Counted from the first letter of the stretch, positions 41,421 to 50,949 are shown. The stretch: 55,891 nucleotides of DNA from Anaerolineae bacterium (GCA_025055255.1 JANWYI010000010.1:1-55891), one strand, 5' to 3'. Notes: generated by a model not told the origin, from the letters alone. Program-made: numbers and translations.

Positions 41421-41431
41421 ACACACGCGCG

Positions 41432-42004
41432 CTATGCGCCTTGCATTGGCGGGAAAGTCGGTGTGACTGGGCGCGGCGTGACAGTCGGCAAAGGTGTAGG
41501 CGTGCGCGAGGGCGTGAAAGTCGCTGATGGGCGCGGCGTGGCAGAAGGGCGCGGCGTCGGGTTCACAGCGGCGATCACGCTTTGGTGCATGTAGGCGCGG
41601 CGCGGAACTGGGTCGTTCGGATACAAGTTCACTTCATACCATTCGGGCGCCTCAGCTGCTCTGCCGTAGACGCAAATGCGGTTGCCTTGATAGGGCATGG
41701 CGAGCGTCTCACAGCGCTCAGAAGGACACTCGCGGACGCGCGCGCGCACGGCTGTCACATAGAACTCAAGGCACGGACGCGCCGTCGGCTGAGTGCCAAA
41801 GACAAGGTTCATCGGCGGCACCTCAAAAGTGCGCGTCGGTCGCAAGGTGACGGTTGCAGCAGCTGTGGCAGTGGCAGGTGCCGTGATATTGCCCGCTGTG
41901 CTGAGAAAAGTGAGCGCGCCGCGCCACAGGAAGTAGCCGCCGAAGACGATCAGCGCTGCAATGATCGCCGCTAACCACGCTGATCCGCCTCGCTCTCTGT
42001 ACAT
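41432..42004 (-). CDS. Membrane-anchored SH3-like protein with Thr-Pro tail
   Basis: 190 residues. A single N-terminal helix (about 9-30) is followed by a Thr/Ala linker. Then an SH3b-like domain (about 80-145) carries four cysteines ('RECPSERCETLAMPYQGNRIC') and 'WYEVNL', followed by a Pro/Thr-rich tail. Such domains bind peptidoglycan or surface polymers. The ATG follows the mtnA stop by 15 nt, so the two are cotranscribed; GGAG lies 11 nt upstream. It ends 11 nt from the convergent decarboxylase stop. Confidence 0.8.
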   Translation of the reverse strand: MYRERGGSAWLAAIIAALIVFGGYFLWRGALTFLSTAGNITAPATATAAATVTLRPTRTFEVPPMNLVFGTQPTARPCLEFYVTAVRARVRECPSERCETLAMPYQGNRICVYGRAAEAPEWYEVNLYPNDPVPRRAYMHQSVIAAVNPTPRPSATPRPSATFTPSRTPTPLPTVTPRPVTPTFPPMQGA

Positions 42005-42019
42005 ACGCCACTTTCTCCA

Positions 42020-43087
42020 CTAACTCATCCTTTCTTGAAGGCGCTCTGCTAATATCCTTAGACTTTCTGCAAATGGTGGACGCAGCACGCCGTATTCCGT
42101 GATGATCCCACTGATGTACTCGTTTGGCGTCACGTCAAAGGCAGGATTAGCAGCTTGTGCGCCGTTCGGCGCAATGCGCACGCCGTTAATGTACATCACT
42201 TCATCTGCGCTGCGCTCCTCAATCTCGATCAAGTCGCCATGTGCAAGGCTCATGTCCACTGTTGACCAAGGCGCCGCCACATAGAACGGCACGCCGTGTG
42301 CGTGCGCCACAATCGCCAAGTTGTATGTGCCAATTTTGTTGGCGACGTCGCCATTTGCCGCAACGCGATCCGCGCCGACGATGCACAGGTCTACCTTGTG
42401 ACGGCGCATGAAATAGCCTGAGGCGCTATCAGCGATGATCGTGTGCGGAATGCCGAGCTGCAGCAATTCCCAGCTGGTCAGCTTGGCGCCCTGCAGGCGC
42501 GGACGAGTCTCATCAACTAGCACGTGCAGCCGCTTGCCCTGCGCGTGCGCCGAGCGGATCACGCCGAGTGCCGTTCCCCAGCCTACGGTCGCCAAACTGC
42601 CTGTGTTGCAATGATGGATGATGGTCGCCTGCTCTGGCACGAGTGCAGCGCCGTGTTCACCAATGCGCTTGTTGATCAGCACGTCCTCATCGGCGATTTT
42701 TTGCGCATGAGCCAGCAGACCTTGTCTCAGACGCACCACGTCTTGCTCGTCAGTGCGCTCAAAATAGCTCAGCATCTGCGCAACAGCCCACGAGAGGTTG
42801 ACCGCGGTTGGACGCGCCTTACGCAACGTCTCGGCAGCCTGCAGCAGGTCAGTGTAGAGCGCTTGACGGTCTTGTGCCGCGCTCTGCTGTGCCGCTAATG
42901 CCATGCCAAAAGCTGCTGCAGCGCCAATGGCAGGCGCGCCGCGCACCACCATTGTCCGAATCGCCTCTGCCACTTGCTGATAGGTTTGATGGCGCGCTAT
43001 CTCAAACGATTCAGGCAATTTGCGCTGATCGATCAGGCAAACTTGATTATCCTCCCAAAAAACCGTGCGTGTCTCAGATGCGATCAT
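42020..43087 (-). CDS. mtnA: S-methyl-5-thioribose-1-phosphate isomerase
   Basis: 355 residues, full length. It converts methylthioribose 1-phosphate to the ribulose form in methionine salvage. Visible are '[19 protein letters not shown]', the catalytic Cys in '[18 protein letters not shown]', and the catalytic Asp in '[19 protein letters not shown]'. Close relatives (eIF2B-like, ribose 1,5-bisphosphate isomerases) share the fold, but these motifs favour MtnA. Other methionine salvage genes are not in the window. AAAGG precedes the ATG. Confidence 0.95.
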   Translation of the reverse strand: MIASETRTVFWEDNQVCLIDQRKLPESFEIARHQTYQQVAEAIRTMVVRGAPAIGAAAAFGMALAAQQSAAQDRQALYTDLLQAAETLRKARPTAVNLSWAVAQMLSYFERTDEQDVVRLRQGLLAHAQKIADEDVLINKRIGEHGAALVPEQATIIHHCNTGSLATVGWGTALGVIRSAHAQGKRLHVLVDETRPRLQGAKLTSWELLQLGIPHTIIADSASGYFMRRHKVDLCIVGADRVAANGDVANKIGTYNLAIVAHAHGVPFYVAAPWSTVDMSLAHGDLIEIEERSADEVMYINGVRIAPNGAQAANPAFDVTPNEYISGIITEYGVLRPPFAESLRILAERLQERMS

Positions 43088-43132
43088 CTCGACTCTGCCT
43101 TTAGTGAGCTATGTTGCGCTATATTGTGTGTC

Positions 43133-44557
43133 ATGGCTGCGAATTATAGCACATTCCTAAGGCGTGTCTTGCCACGTCTAGCACTGCTGTGTTTGTGTCT
43201 GCTAATGTTGCGCGCGCCGTATCCCTTTGTGCTGCGCGAGCAGTTACAGCGCGGCGCCGTGGCTTTTCGAGACGGCGACTTAGGCATTGCTCTGGACGCT
43301 TATCATCGAGCGCTAATTTTTCTGCCCTCAGACGCTTTTGTGCTGGAGCAGCTTTACCGAATTGCCTTTGCTGCGCGCCGCTATGACTTTGCGCGCGCTT
43401 ATCTGACACAGCTAACTGAGCGACGCGGCTATTCGAGCGCGCTCCACAGGCTTTGGGCAGAGCTTTTCGCTGCGCAAGGCGACGTATACGCTGCGGACGC
43501 GCACCGACTCGCTGCTTTGCAAGGCACACCTGAAGACGTGCCGCTTTTGCGCGCTCTGGCAGAGTCAGCGCTGCGCCGACGCGCTTGGAGACGCGCTGCT
43601 GAGCACCTTGAGCGCGCTCATGCACTGGCGCCTGATGATCCTGACGTGCGCTATGCGCTTGCGCTACTCAGCCTGCCTGAGCAGCCTGAACGTGCTGCAG
43701 CTCTGCTCGCCAACTTGCCCGATCAGCCGCGCTTCAGCGCTGTGCCTGCGCTGCGCAGCTTGATCAGCGCTCATAAGCAAGAATCAGCCGCCCTGTTCGC
43801 TTTCCGTAGCGGCTTGGCGCTGATCGAGGCGCGTCAATGGCACTATGCTGAGCGCGCACTGCATCTTGCCAATGCGCAAGGCATTGATCTGCCAGCGGCG
43901 CGCGCTTTTCTCGGCTTAGCGCAGAGCATCAACGGACGCGACGGCGCGCCACTGGTTGAACAAGCCGTGCAAGCGGCGCCAGACGACGCACTTGTGCAGT
44001 ATGCAGCTGGTCTTTATTGGCGTTGGCGCGGCGATCTTGGGCAGGCGTTAGCGGCGCTGCGTCTTGCCTATGCGCTAGACTCTCAGAATGCAGGCTTAGC
44101 AGCTGAGATTGGGCAAACGTATCGGCAGAGTGGCAACTTGGTTGAGGCGGCGCGCTGGCTGCGCAATGCACTGCGTCTCGCGCCGCAAGATATCGCGCTG
44201 CGTCGCCTTGTAGCCGCTTTCTACGCTGATGAGAACTACGCACTAAACGGCGAAGGCATGGCATTCCTACGCGAGTCGTTAGCCGCCCTGCCTGCTGATG
44301 CTGAAATCTCAGCCAACTACGGCTATGCGCTGCTGTACAACGGTCAAGTGCAGCCTGCTTACGCTGAGCTACAGCGCGCTGTGGCATTGGATAGCCAAAA
44401 TCCGCGTGCGCGCTACTACTTTGCTGTGCTCTTAGAACATCAAGGCGACGTGCAAAGCGCTGTGGAGAGCTATCGCTTTGTCTACCAGAACGCTGATGAT
44501 GCGCTGAAACTACGCGCTGAGCGCGCCTTACAGCGGCTCGGCATGACCGTGCCATGA
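43133..44557 (+). CDS. TPR-repeat exported or membrane-anchored protein
   Basis: About 474 residues from ATG 43133; the frame is open further upstream inside antisense mtnA sequence, but the N-terminal hydrophobic helix (LPRLALLCLCLLML) fits this start. The rest is a long array of tetratricopeptide-like helices, clearest at 'AVAFRDGDLGIALDAYHRAL', 'EAARWLRNALRLAPQD' and 'AYAELQRAVALDSQNPRARY'. It is a protein-interaction scaffold with no catalytic motif. It diverges from mtnA with 45 bp between starts. Confidence 0.85.
   Translation: MAANYSTFLRRVLPRLALLCLCLLMLRAPYPFVLREQLQRGAVAFRDGDLGIALDAYHRALIFLPSDAFVLEQLYRIAFAARRYDFARAYLTQLTERRGYSSALHRLWAELFAAQGDVYAADAHRLAALQGTPEDVPLLRALAESALRRRAWRRAAEHLERAHALAPDDPDVRYALALLSLPEQPERAAALLANLPDQPRFSAVPALRSLISAHKQESAALFAFRSGLALIEARQWHYAERALHLANAQGIDLPAARAFLGLAQSINGRDGAPLVEQAVQAAPDDALVQYAAGLYWRWRGDLGQALAALRLAYALDSQNAGLAAEIGQTYRQSGNLVEAARWLRNALRLAPQDIALRRLVAAFYADENYALNGEGMAFLRESLAALPADAEISANYGYALLYNGQVQPAYAELQRAVALDSQNPRARYYFAVLLEHQGDVQSAVESYRFVYQNADDALKLRAERALQRLGMTVP
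43143..43148 (-). promoter_or_regulatory. Extended -10 for mtnA
   Basis: TGC-TATAAT on the minus strand, 55 nt before the mtnA ATG and inside the first codons of the divergent TPR gene. The -35 is poor. Confidence 0.45.
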
Positions 44558-44584
44558 TTTTATAAGTTTTCTCATATGGTTTGC

Positions 44585-44613
44585 TTGCACGGCGCTTTGA
44601 CATTTCCTACAAT
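44585..44613 (+). promoter_or_regulatory. Promoter of the secreted protein gene
   Basis: TTGCAC (44585-44590) and TACAAT (44608-44613) are 17 bp apart, about 38 nt before GTG 44651. Confidence 0.5.
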
Positions 44614-44650
44614 GAAGGTGAAAAGGCGGCATATTTGAGGAGAACTCTCA

Positions 44651-45346
44651 GTGGTGCGCAAACTTGTTCTAATGGTGTTTGTTATTGGACTAGCAGCGGT
44701 AGCTTTCGGCGGCGTAGAGCAGGTGCGAGCGCAAAGTGGCAAGGAACGTATCACCATAGAAGTAGAGCCACGCATGCGCGCGCAGGACTTGATCCGTGAA
44801 TTGCGCGCGAAAGAGCTGATCCCAAGCGGCGGCTCGCAGCAGATGAGTGTGCCGCGCACGGTCATCAACGTTCGCAACCAAGGCTTTTGGTACTTTCCGC
44901 TTGGTCGTGGCACACAGCTGAGCGACTTCGTGCTGCACTTTGAGCTGCGCGCTCAGGAACTGCCTAGCGAGACAAATGGCTGTGGCATGGTCTTTCGCGC
45001 TATTGATGATGACAACTTCAGTTATGTCATGCTGACCAAAGATCGGCGCATTGTCCTTGTGCAGCTTGACCGTGGCGAAGAAATTGTTGCATTCGACCAA
45101 TCCATAGATGACTTAGAAGGTCTCGATGCTACGAACTACGAGCTAGATGAGACACAGCTGCACATCATCACGCTCATCGCCTACGGTAACGAGCTGACCT
45201 TGTTTTTGAACGGCGTTGAGATCACTTACGAGACAACAGCGCGTTCAGTGCGTGGACGCTTCGCCACCATGCTTTTCAATGAAGAAGGCAATCCTAGTAA
45301 CACTGAGTGCCGCTACAGCAACGTCTTCGCCTGGAATCTGCCCTGA
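44651..45346 (+). CDS. Secreted protein, possible concanavalin A-like domain
   Basis: 231 residues. The signal peptide 'KLVLMVFVIGLAAVAFGG' is cleaved near VRAQS. A polar segment of about 50 residues follows, then a beta-rich domain with 'DFVLHFELRAQ', 'GMVFRAIDDDNFSYVMLTKD' and 'LTLFLNGVEI', the pattern of DUF1080/laminin-G-like sugar-binding folds. Ligand unknown. The start is GTG with GAGGAG 10 nt upstream; a second GTG follows directly. A long hairpin ends the unit. Confidence 0.8.
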   Translation: MVRKLVLMVFVIGLAAVAFGGVEQVRAQSGKERITIEVEPRMRAQDLIRELRAKELIPSGGSQQMSVPRTVINVRNQGFWYFPLGRGTQLSDFVLHFELRAQELPSETNGCGMVFRAIDDDNFSYVMLTKDRRIVLVQLDRGEEIVAFDQSIDDLEGLDATNYELDETQLHIITLIAYGNELTLFLNGVEITYETTARSVRGRFATMLFNEEGNPSNTECRYSNVFAWNLP

Positions 45347-45367
45347 TCGGATGTCAGCTTGATAACA

Positions 45368-45399
45368 GAATAGCGCTGAGCTTAAGCTCGGCGCTGTTC
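45368..45399 (+). terminator. Long hairpin after the secreted protein gene
   Basis: A 14-bp stem including two T-G pairs (GAATAGCGCTGAGC with GCTCGGCGCTGTTC) closes on loop TTAA and is followed by GTTTACG. The stem is strong and the T-run weak. Confidence 0.65.
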
Positions 45400-45427
45400 G
45401 TTTACGCCATTTGCAGGCACGCCTCGC

Positions 45428-45433
45428 TATAAT
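45428..45433 (+). promoter_or_regulatory. -10 element TATAAT before the FAD/2Fe-2S gene
   Basis: A perfect TATAAT lies 52 nt before the ATG; no good -35 at normal spacing. Confidence 0.4.
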
Positions 45434-45485
45434 CTTCGAAACGCTCTCGTGATGGTTTTGCCTCTGAAGGCGAGGTTTCTTCTGC

Positions 45486-46922
45486 ATGTGGAAGCATTAC
45501 TACACTGTGACAAGCATCGGCGAGGCGCTGCAGCTGCTGGCAGAGCGCGGCGCTAGAGCGCGTCTGATCGCTGGCGGCACAGATTTGCTGATTGAACTAG
45601 AGCGCGGTCAGCGCCCTGAAGTTGACACGATCATTGACATCTCGCGCATCCCAAATTTGGACAGAATTCAGTGCTATGGCGACGAAATTCGGCTTGGCGC
45701 ACTGGTCACACACAACCAAGTGGTCGCCAGTTCACTAATTGCCGAGCGCGCCTTGCCACTAGCGCAGGCAGCATGGGAGGTCGGCGCGCCGCAAATTCGC
45801 AACCGCGCTACAATCGCCGGCAACGTGATCACAGGCAGTCCTGCTAACGACACCATCACGCCGCTGTGGGCGCTCGGCGCAACAGTGACGCTTGCCTCAG
45901 TGCATGGCGAGCGCAGCGTGCCGCTCAATCAGTTCTACACAGGCGTGCGGCGCACGGTTATGCGTCCTGACGAAATGCTGACCGCCATTCACTTCCCTGC
46001 GCTTAGCGCTGATGAGCGCGGCATGTTCATTAAACTCGGTCTGCGGCACACACAGGCTATTTCAGTTGTCAACATCGCTGTGATCCTGCGCTTTGAAGGC
46101 GACGTTGTGCGCAGCGCACGCCTGACCTTTGGCTGTGTAGCACCGACCATCATCAACGCGCCACAAGCAGAGGCATACTTGGTCGGCAAGGCGCTGACTG
46201 ATGAGGTGATTGCTGAGGCGGCGCGTCTAGCAGCATTGGCGACCACGCCGATCAGCGACATCCGCAGCAGCGCAGAATATCGCCTTGCTATGGCAGCGAC
46301 GCTGACCAAGCGCGCCTTGCGCGCCTTGCGCAGCGGCGAAGAGCGCCGTAGTTTTCCCAGCGCGCCTGCCATGCTCTGGGGCAGCTCACAAGGGCGTGCA
46401 GCACCATTGCCGCAGTTCACCTTGCACGACGATCAGCCTATTCAGACGACCATCAACGGTAAGCCGTATACGCTCTACGGCGGCAATCATAAGACCTTGT
46501 TGCGTCTGCTGCGCGAGAATGCCAAGTTAGTTGGCACGAAAGAAGGCTGTGCTGAAGGCGAATGTGGCGCCTGCACGGTCTTTCTGGACGGCGCCGCAGT
46601 CATGGCGTGCATGGTGCCGGCGCCGCGCGCGCACGGCGCTGAGATCGTGACAGTGGAAGGCTTGGCAGAGAGCGCTGAGCGCTTGCATCCAATCCAGCAG
46701 GCATTCATCGAGATGGGCGCCGTGCAATGCGGCTACTGCACACCTGGCTTCCTGATGAGCGGCGCTAAGCTGTTGGAAGAGCATCCAATGCCTGATGAGT
46801 CGCAGATCAAGGATAGCATCGCAGGCAATCTGTGCCGTTGCACAGGCTATTACAACATTGTTGCGGCTTTCAAGCGTGCTGCTGAGCTACAAGCGGCGCG
46901 TCAGAGCGTCACAGCTGATTAG
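45486..46922 (+). CDS. Fused FAD-binding and 2Fe-2S subunit of a xanthine dehydrogenase-family enzyme
   Basis: 478 residues. Residues 1-285 are a CoxM/XdhB-like FAD subunit, with 'RLIAGGTDLLIELERG' and 'RATIAGNVITGSPANDT'. After a linker, residues 318-470 are a CoxS/XdhC-like 2Fe-2S subunit. All eight cysteines are present: 'EGCAEGECGACTVF' plus 'MAC', then 'QCGYCTPG' and 'NLCRCTGY'. It passes electrons from a molybdenum hydroxylase to FAD. The usual fused order is Fe-S first, but here FAD comes first. The molybdopterin subunit is not in the window; the next gene is a peptide-binding protein. GAGG lies 10 nt before the ATG. Confidence 0.93.
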   Translation: MWKHYYTVTSIGEALQLLAERGARARLIAGGTDLLIELERGQRPEVDTIIDISRIPNLDRIQCYGDEIRLGALVTHNQVVASSLIAERALPLAQAAWEVGAPQIRNRATIAGNVITGSPANDTITPLWALGATVTLASVHGERSVPLNQFYTGVRRTVMRPDEMLTAIHFPALSADERGMFIKLGLRHTQAISVVNIAVILRFEGDVVRSARLTFGCVAPTIINAPQAEAYLVGKALTDEVIAEAARLAALATTPISDIRSSAEYRLAMAATLTKRALRALRSGEERRSFPSAPAMLWGSSQGRAAPLPQFTLHDDQPIQTTINGKPYTLYGGNHKTLLRLLRENAKLVGTKEGCAEGECGACTVFLDGAAVMACMVPAPRAHGAEIVTVEGLAESAERLHPIQQAFIEMGAVQCGYCTPGFLMSGAKLLEEHPMPDESQIKDSIAGNLCRCTGYYNIVAAFKRAAELQAARQSVTAD

Positions 46923-46965
46923 ACTCCCTCAGCTTGGCAATTTGCATAGGGAATTTGCTTGACTG

Positions 46966-46994
46966 TTGCAAAAGTCGAGCGAATTCGTTATATG
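46966..46994 (+). promoter_or_regulatory. Promoter of the peptide-type ABC importer
   Basis: TTGCAA (46966-46971) and TATATG (46989-46994) are 17 bp apart, 57 nt before the ATG. Confidence 0.45.
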
Positions 46995-47051
46995 TTAAGA
47001 CCGTTCAAGATTTGGCTAAAAATAGCCGCAGAATTTTGAGGAGATCGCAGT

Positions 47052-48752
47052 ATGACGATCAAAAATCGCATCCGTTTTGCACTAGCCTTTGTGCTGAGCC
47101 TAGCTATGGTGTTGGCAGGCATTGGCGCTGCGCCTACATACGCGCAGGATAGCTCAACGCTTGTCGTTGGCTTTGCCCAAGAGCCTGACAACATGAACGG
47201 CTTCTACAGCGCTATGGCATTCGCGCAGTGGGCAAACGACCTCGTGCAAGCGAGCCTGTACGACTTCACTGATGAGCTGCAGCCTGTGCCAGTCCTGATC
47301 GCCGAGATTCCGTCGCGCGAGAATGGCGGCATTAGCGAGGATTTCAAGGAGTACACGGTCAAGCTCAAGCCCGGTTTGAAGTGGAGCGACGGCAAGCCCT
47401 TGACAGCACGAGACCTCGTCTTTACGTATGAAATGATCGAGAATCCTGCCAACAACATGGTTCAGGGCGGCGCCATCCGCGACGCGCTTGAGGCAGTTGA
47501 GCTGGTTGATGAGACCACCTTCCGCCTGAAGTTCAACGCGCCTAAGCCCTTCCCTGAAGACCTGATCGGCTCGCCTGGTCTCTCCAGCATCTTGCCAGAG
47601 CATGTCTTCCGCCCGATTTTTGAACGCGATGGCACGCTGGAGAACGCGGAAGAGAACCAGAATCCGACCGTCTTCAGCGGTCCGTACGTCCTGCGCGAGT
47701 GGAAGCGCGGCGAGTCCATGCTCTTTGAGGCGAATCCAAACTACGTCTTCGGCGAGCCGAAGATCAAGCGCGTGCTGATCCGCTTCTTCCCAGACACTGA
47801 CTCGCAATACGCAGCCCTAGCTGCCGGCCAGCTGGACTACGTGCCGAACGTTAGCGAGGGCGACCTGCCGCGCGTTGCCGCCAGCAATCCGAACCTGAAG
47901 TTGGTAACTGTCTTTGGCGGTTACATCGAGAGCCTATGGATGAATCTGCAGGAAGAGGGCAAGGGTCCGCGCGCAGGTCACCCAGCGCTGAAGGATGTGC
48001 GCGTGCGTCGTGCGCTGCGTCTAGCAATTGACCGCGAGACAATTACGAAGGAACTCTTGGCAGGTGCAACCAGCCCGACTGACAGCATCTACTCGCGCTC
48101 ACCGTTTGAGAACAAAGAGCTGGGCGTGACGCCTTACGCTCCAGAGGCGGCTGCTAAGTTGCTGGATGAGGCAGGCTGGACGCTCGGTCCGGACGGCGTC
48201 CGCCAGAAGGACGGCGTGAAGCTGGAGCTGCGTTACAGCACGACCACTGCCGGCTGGCGCAACAACATCCAAGCGGTGATCCAGCAGCAGCTGGCGAAGG
48301 TCGGCGTGAGCGTCATCTTGGAGAAGTACCCTGCTTCAGCCTACTTCGGCACGTATGCCAACAACGGTATCTTGGCAACAGGTCAGTATGACATTGGGCA
48401 GTTCGCCAACAACACAGCGCTGACTAATCCTGCCAATGTGACCGTGGATGAGGCGCTCAGCTGCGCTCAGATCGTTAGCGACGACAATCCAGGCGGCAAC
48501 AACTGGACAGGCTTCTGCAATCCTGAGATGGACGCAGCCTCAAACGTCACCAAGACCTCGCTCGATCCAAAGGAACGCCTTGCTGCTGCCTACAAGATTC
48601 AGGAAATCTTGCGCGACGAAGTGCCGCTAATCAACTTGTTCCCACGCGGCGACAACTACGCCTACAACACAACGCGCTTTGTCGGCACGATTCGCATCGG
48701 CTCAGGCGTGGGCAACCAGTGGTTCGACATCATGAACTGGGAGCTCAAGTAA
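47052..48752 (+). CDS. ABC transporter substrate-binding protein, oligopeptide/dipeptide family (SBP family 5)
   Basis: 566 residues. Signal peptide 'RFALAFVLSLAMVLAGIG', cleavage near TYAQD. The body has the family 5 stretches 'EYTVKLKPGLKWSDGKPLTA' and 'DVRVRRALRLAIDRETITKE', and 'FPRGDNYAYN' near the end. It captures peptides or related molecules outside the cell. GAGGAG lies 8 nt before the ATG. Two permease genes follow after a strong hairpin. Confidence 0.95.
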   Translation: MTIKNRIRFALAFVLSLAMVLAGIGAAPTYAQDSSTLVVGFAQEPDNMNGFYSAMAFAQWANDLVQASLYDFTDELQPVPVLIAEIPSRENGGISEDFKEYTVKLKPGLKWSDGKPLTARDLVFTYEMIENPANNMVQGGAIRDALEAVELVDETTFRLKFNAPKPFPEDLIGSPGLSSILPEHVFRPIFERDGTLENAEENQNPTVFSGPYVLREWKRGESMLFEANPNYVFGEPKIKRVLIRFFPDTDSQYAALAAGQLDYVPNVSEGDLPRVAASNPNLKLVTVFGGYIESLWMNLQEEGKGPRAGHPALKDVRVRRALRLAIDRETITKELLAGATSPTDSIYSRSPFENKELGVTPYAPEAAAKLLDEAGWTLGPDGVRQKDGVKLELRYSTTTAGWRNNIQAVIQQQLAKVGVSVILEKYPASAYFGTYANNGILATGQYDIGQFANNTALTNPANVTVDEALSCAQIVSDDNPGGNNWTGFCNPEMDAASNVTKTSLDPKERLAAAYKIQEILRDEVPLINLFPRGDNYAYNTTRFVGTIRIGSGVGNQWFDIMNWELK

Positions 48753-48773
48753 GCCTAGGCGCTGACTATGCTG

Positions 48774-48799
48774 CAGAGACGGGCAGCTGCCCGTCTCTG
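48774..48799 (+). terminator. Perfect hairpin between binding-protein and permease genes
   Basis: CAGAGACGGGC and GCCCGTCTCTG pair over 11 bp with loop AGCT. No T-run follows. Such hairpins often protect the upstream binding-protein message so that it outnumbers permease message (inference). Confidence 0.8.
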
Positions 48800-48835
48800 T
48801 GGCTTAATAGCCTCTGACCCTCACTTAGGTAGCTT

Positions 48836-49864
48836 ATGACTCGATACATTTTGCGGCGTGTGCTGCAATCTATCCCGCTGCTATTCATCATCAGCTTCAT
48901 TTTGTTCAACTTCACCAACTCACTCGGCGATCCGCTCGCCATCTATGCTGAGTCGCGCAACCGTCCTAGTGCGCGCGACCGCGAGATCATCCTCAAGCGC
49001 CTAGGCTTGGATCGCCCGATTTTAGAGCAGTACTTAATCTGGTTAGTTGGTAATGACTGGATGCCGCCGGTTGAAATTCCGACTGATAACGGTGTGCGCT
49101 ATGAGAGAGGCACACGGCGCGGCGTGCTGCGCGGCGACTTGGGCATTTCATTCGTCACGCGCCGTCCCTCATGGACGCGCATTGAAGAGCGCCTGCCTTG
49201 GACGCTTGTGCTGATGATACCTTCATACCTTATTACAGTCGTCCTAGCAATCGCCATTGGCATTTTTTCAGCTGTGCGCCAATATTCTTTTTGGGATAAC
49301 CTGATCACAAGTGTCTCATTTTTCTTCTATTCCATGCCGATCTTCTTCGTAGCGCTGCTCTCGATCTACATTTTTGCCGTGCAGTTCAAGCGCTGGGGCT
49401 TGGAGCCAATAAAGTGGGGCGGCACAGGCGATGGCACTTTTGCCAGTCTGTTGCAACATATGGTGCTGCCTGTCTTTTGCCTTGTAGCAATTCAGCTGGC
49501 AGGCTATGTGCGCTTCATCCGTTCCTCCATGCTTGAGGTGCTGAATCAAGACTACATCCGCACGGCACGCGCCAAAGGCTTGGCAGAGGGCGAAGTCGTG
49601 CGCCGACATGCTTTCAAAAATGCCGCTTTGCCGCTCGTGACGCTGATCGGCTTGGATTTGCCGTTCTTGCTGGCAGGTGCCGTGGTCACAGAGCGCATTT
49701 TCGCTTGGCCGGGCATGGGACGCCTGTTCATTGAGAGCTTCGAGCGTGCCGATGTGCCCGTCATGATGACCATTTTGATGGTGCTGAGCGTGGCTGTGGT
49801 CGTCTTTCAGCTGCTGACCGACATTGTCTACACTTGGCTCGATCCGCGCATTCGCTACTCGTGA
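48836..49864 (+). CDS. ABC transporter permease, DppB/OppB type
   Basis: 342 residues. The N-terminus 'YILRRVLQSIPLLFIISFI' and the EAA loop 'IRTARAKGLAEGEVVRRHAF' are characteristic of DppB/OppB permeases. About six helices are seen. The long loop after the first helix contains a charged insertion. It forms the channel with the next gene's product. Its start follows the hairpin by about 37 nt, and TAGGT is the only ribosome binding site candidate. Confidence 0.95.
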   Translation: MTRYILRRVLQSIPLLFIISFILFNFTNSLGDPLAIYAESRNRPSARDREIILKRLGLDRPILEQYLIWLVGNDWMPPVEIPTDNGVRYERGTRRGVLRGDLGISFVTRRPSWTRIEERLPWTLVLMIPSYLITVVLAIAIGIFSAVRQYSFWDNLITSVSFFFYSMPIFFVALLSIYIFAVQFKRWGLEPIKWGGTGDGTFASLLQHMVLPVFCLVAIQLAGYVRFIRSSMLEVLNQDYIRTARAKGLAEGEVVRRHAFKNAALPLVTLIGLDLPFLLAGAVVTERIFAWPGMGRLFIESFERADVPVMMTILMVLSVAVVVFQLLTDIVYTWLDPRIRYS

Positions 49865-49875
49865 GGAGACCGCTG

Positions 49876-50844
49876 ATGACTACTCAGACAGACCGCATTC
49901 AAAGCAAATCCTCTGAGCGTGTGCTTACGCTCGATCCAAAGCAGAACGTCAAAGGCGTCTCCAACTTTGCGCGCAGCATGCGGCGTTTGCGCAAACATCG
50001 CATGGCGATTTTCGGCGCGCTGCTGCTGTTGTTCGTTTTCTTATATGTGGTCATCGGCTCGCTGATTATCCCAGAGTCCGTCTCTGTTTACAACGATCCG
50101 CGCCGCGCGCTGCAGCCGCCTTCAGCTGAGCATCCCTTTGGCACGGATGTCATCGGGCGCGACATTTTGGCGCGCACGATCTACGGCGGTCAGGTGTCCC
50201 TGTTCATCGGCGTGACGGCAATGTTGGTGCAAATTCTGGTCGGCACAGCTGTTGGCTTGATCGCAGGTTACATCGGCGGTGTCGTGGACTTCCTGCTCAT
50301 GCGTCTTGCTGAGGCAATGTTGAGCATTCCGCAGCTGTTCCTCGCCTTGATTGCACTGCGCGTCTTCGCTGACCCTGCGCGCTTCCCAGACTTCACCTTC
50401 ATGGGCAGGCGCTTCAGCAGCACCATGATTGTGATTGTTTTCGTGATTGGCTTGACCAGCTGGATGCGCGTCTCGCGCATTGTGCGCTCAGTGGTGCTGT
50501 CGATTCGTGAGCAAGAGTATGTGACAGCAGCGCAATCTATCGGCGCGTCTAATTGGCGGATCATCTTTCGGCATGTCTTGCCAAATTGCGCAGCGCCGAT
50601 CATCGTCTCAGCCACGCTTGGCGTGGCAGCCGCTATCTTGCTGGAAGCGTATCTGGGCTTTCTAGGTTTAGGCGTGCGCGCACCTACGCCGACCTGGGGC
50701 AACATCATGGGCGAGGCAAACAGCTACCTCGATAGCTGGTTCTACTGGTTCTTTCCTGCTGTGTTCATCATGCTGACTGTGATGGGTATCAACTTTTTAG
50801 GCGACGGATTGCGCGACGCCTTCGATCCGCGATCTTTGAAGTAG
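49876..50844 (+). CDS. ABC transporter permease, DppC/OppC type
   Basis: About 322 residues from ATG 49876, chosen because GAGGAG lies 7 nt upstream, just after the stop of the first permease. Visible are 'PFGTDVIGRDILARTIYGGQ', the EAA loop 'EQEYVTAAQSIGASNWRIIF' and 'GLGVRAPTPTWGNIMGEA', all typical of DppC/OppC. The unit ends in a strong terminator, so the DppD/DppF ATPases must be supplied from elsewhere. Confidence 0.95.
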   Translation: MTTQTDRIQSKSSERVLTLDPKQNVKGVSNFARSMRRLRKHRMAIFGALLLLFVFLYVVIGSLIIPESVSVYNDPRRALQPPSAEHPFGTDVIGRDILARTIYGGQVSLFIGVTAMLVQILVGTAVGLIAGYIGGVVDFLLMRLAEAMLSIPQLFLALIALRVFADPARFPDFTFMGRRFSSTMIVIVFVIGLTSWMRVSRIVRSVVLSIREQEYVTAAQSIGASNWRIIFRHVLPNCAAPIIVSATLGVAAAILLEAYLGFLGLGVRAPTPTWGNIMGEANSYLDSWFYWFFPAVFIMLTVMGINFLGDGLRDAFDPRSLK

Positions 50845-50851
50845 CTCCACT

Positions 50852-50879
50852 GCCCGTCTGCGCCTAGACGGGCTTTTTT
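50852..50879 (+). terminator. Intrinsic terminator of the peptide-type ABC operon
   Basis: GCCCGTCT and AGACGGGC form an 8-bp stem with a 6-nt loop, followed by six T. Confidence 0.93.
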
Positions 50880-50949
50880 GTGTGTGAAACCAATACTTGG
50901 CAGCTATCATTCTCATAGTAGATAAGTCTAATATACTCGGCAGCGCTTC

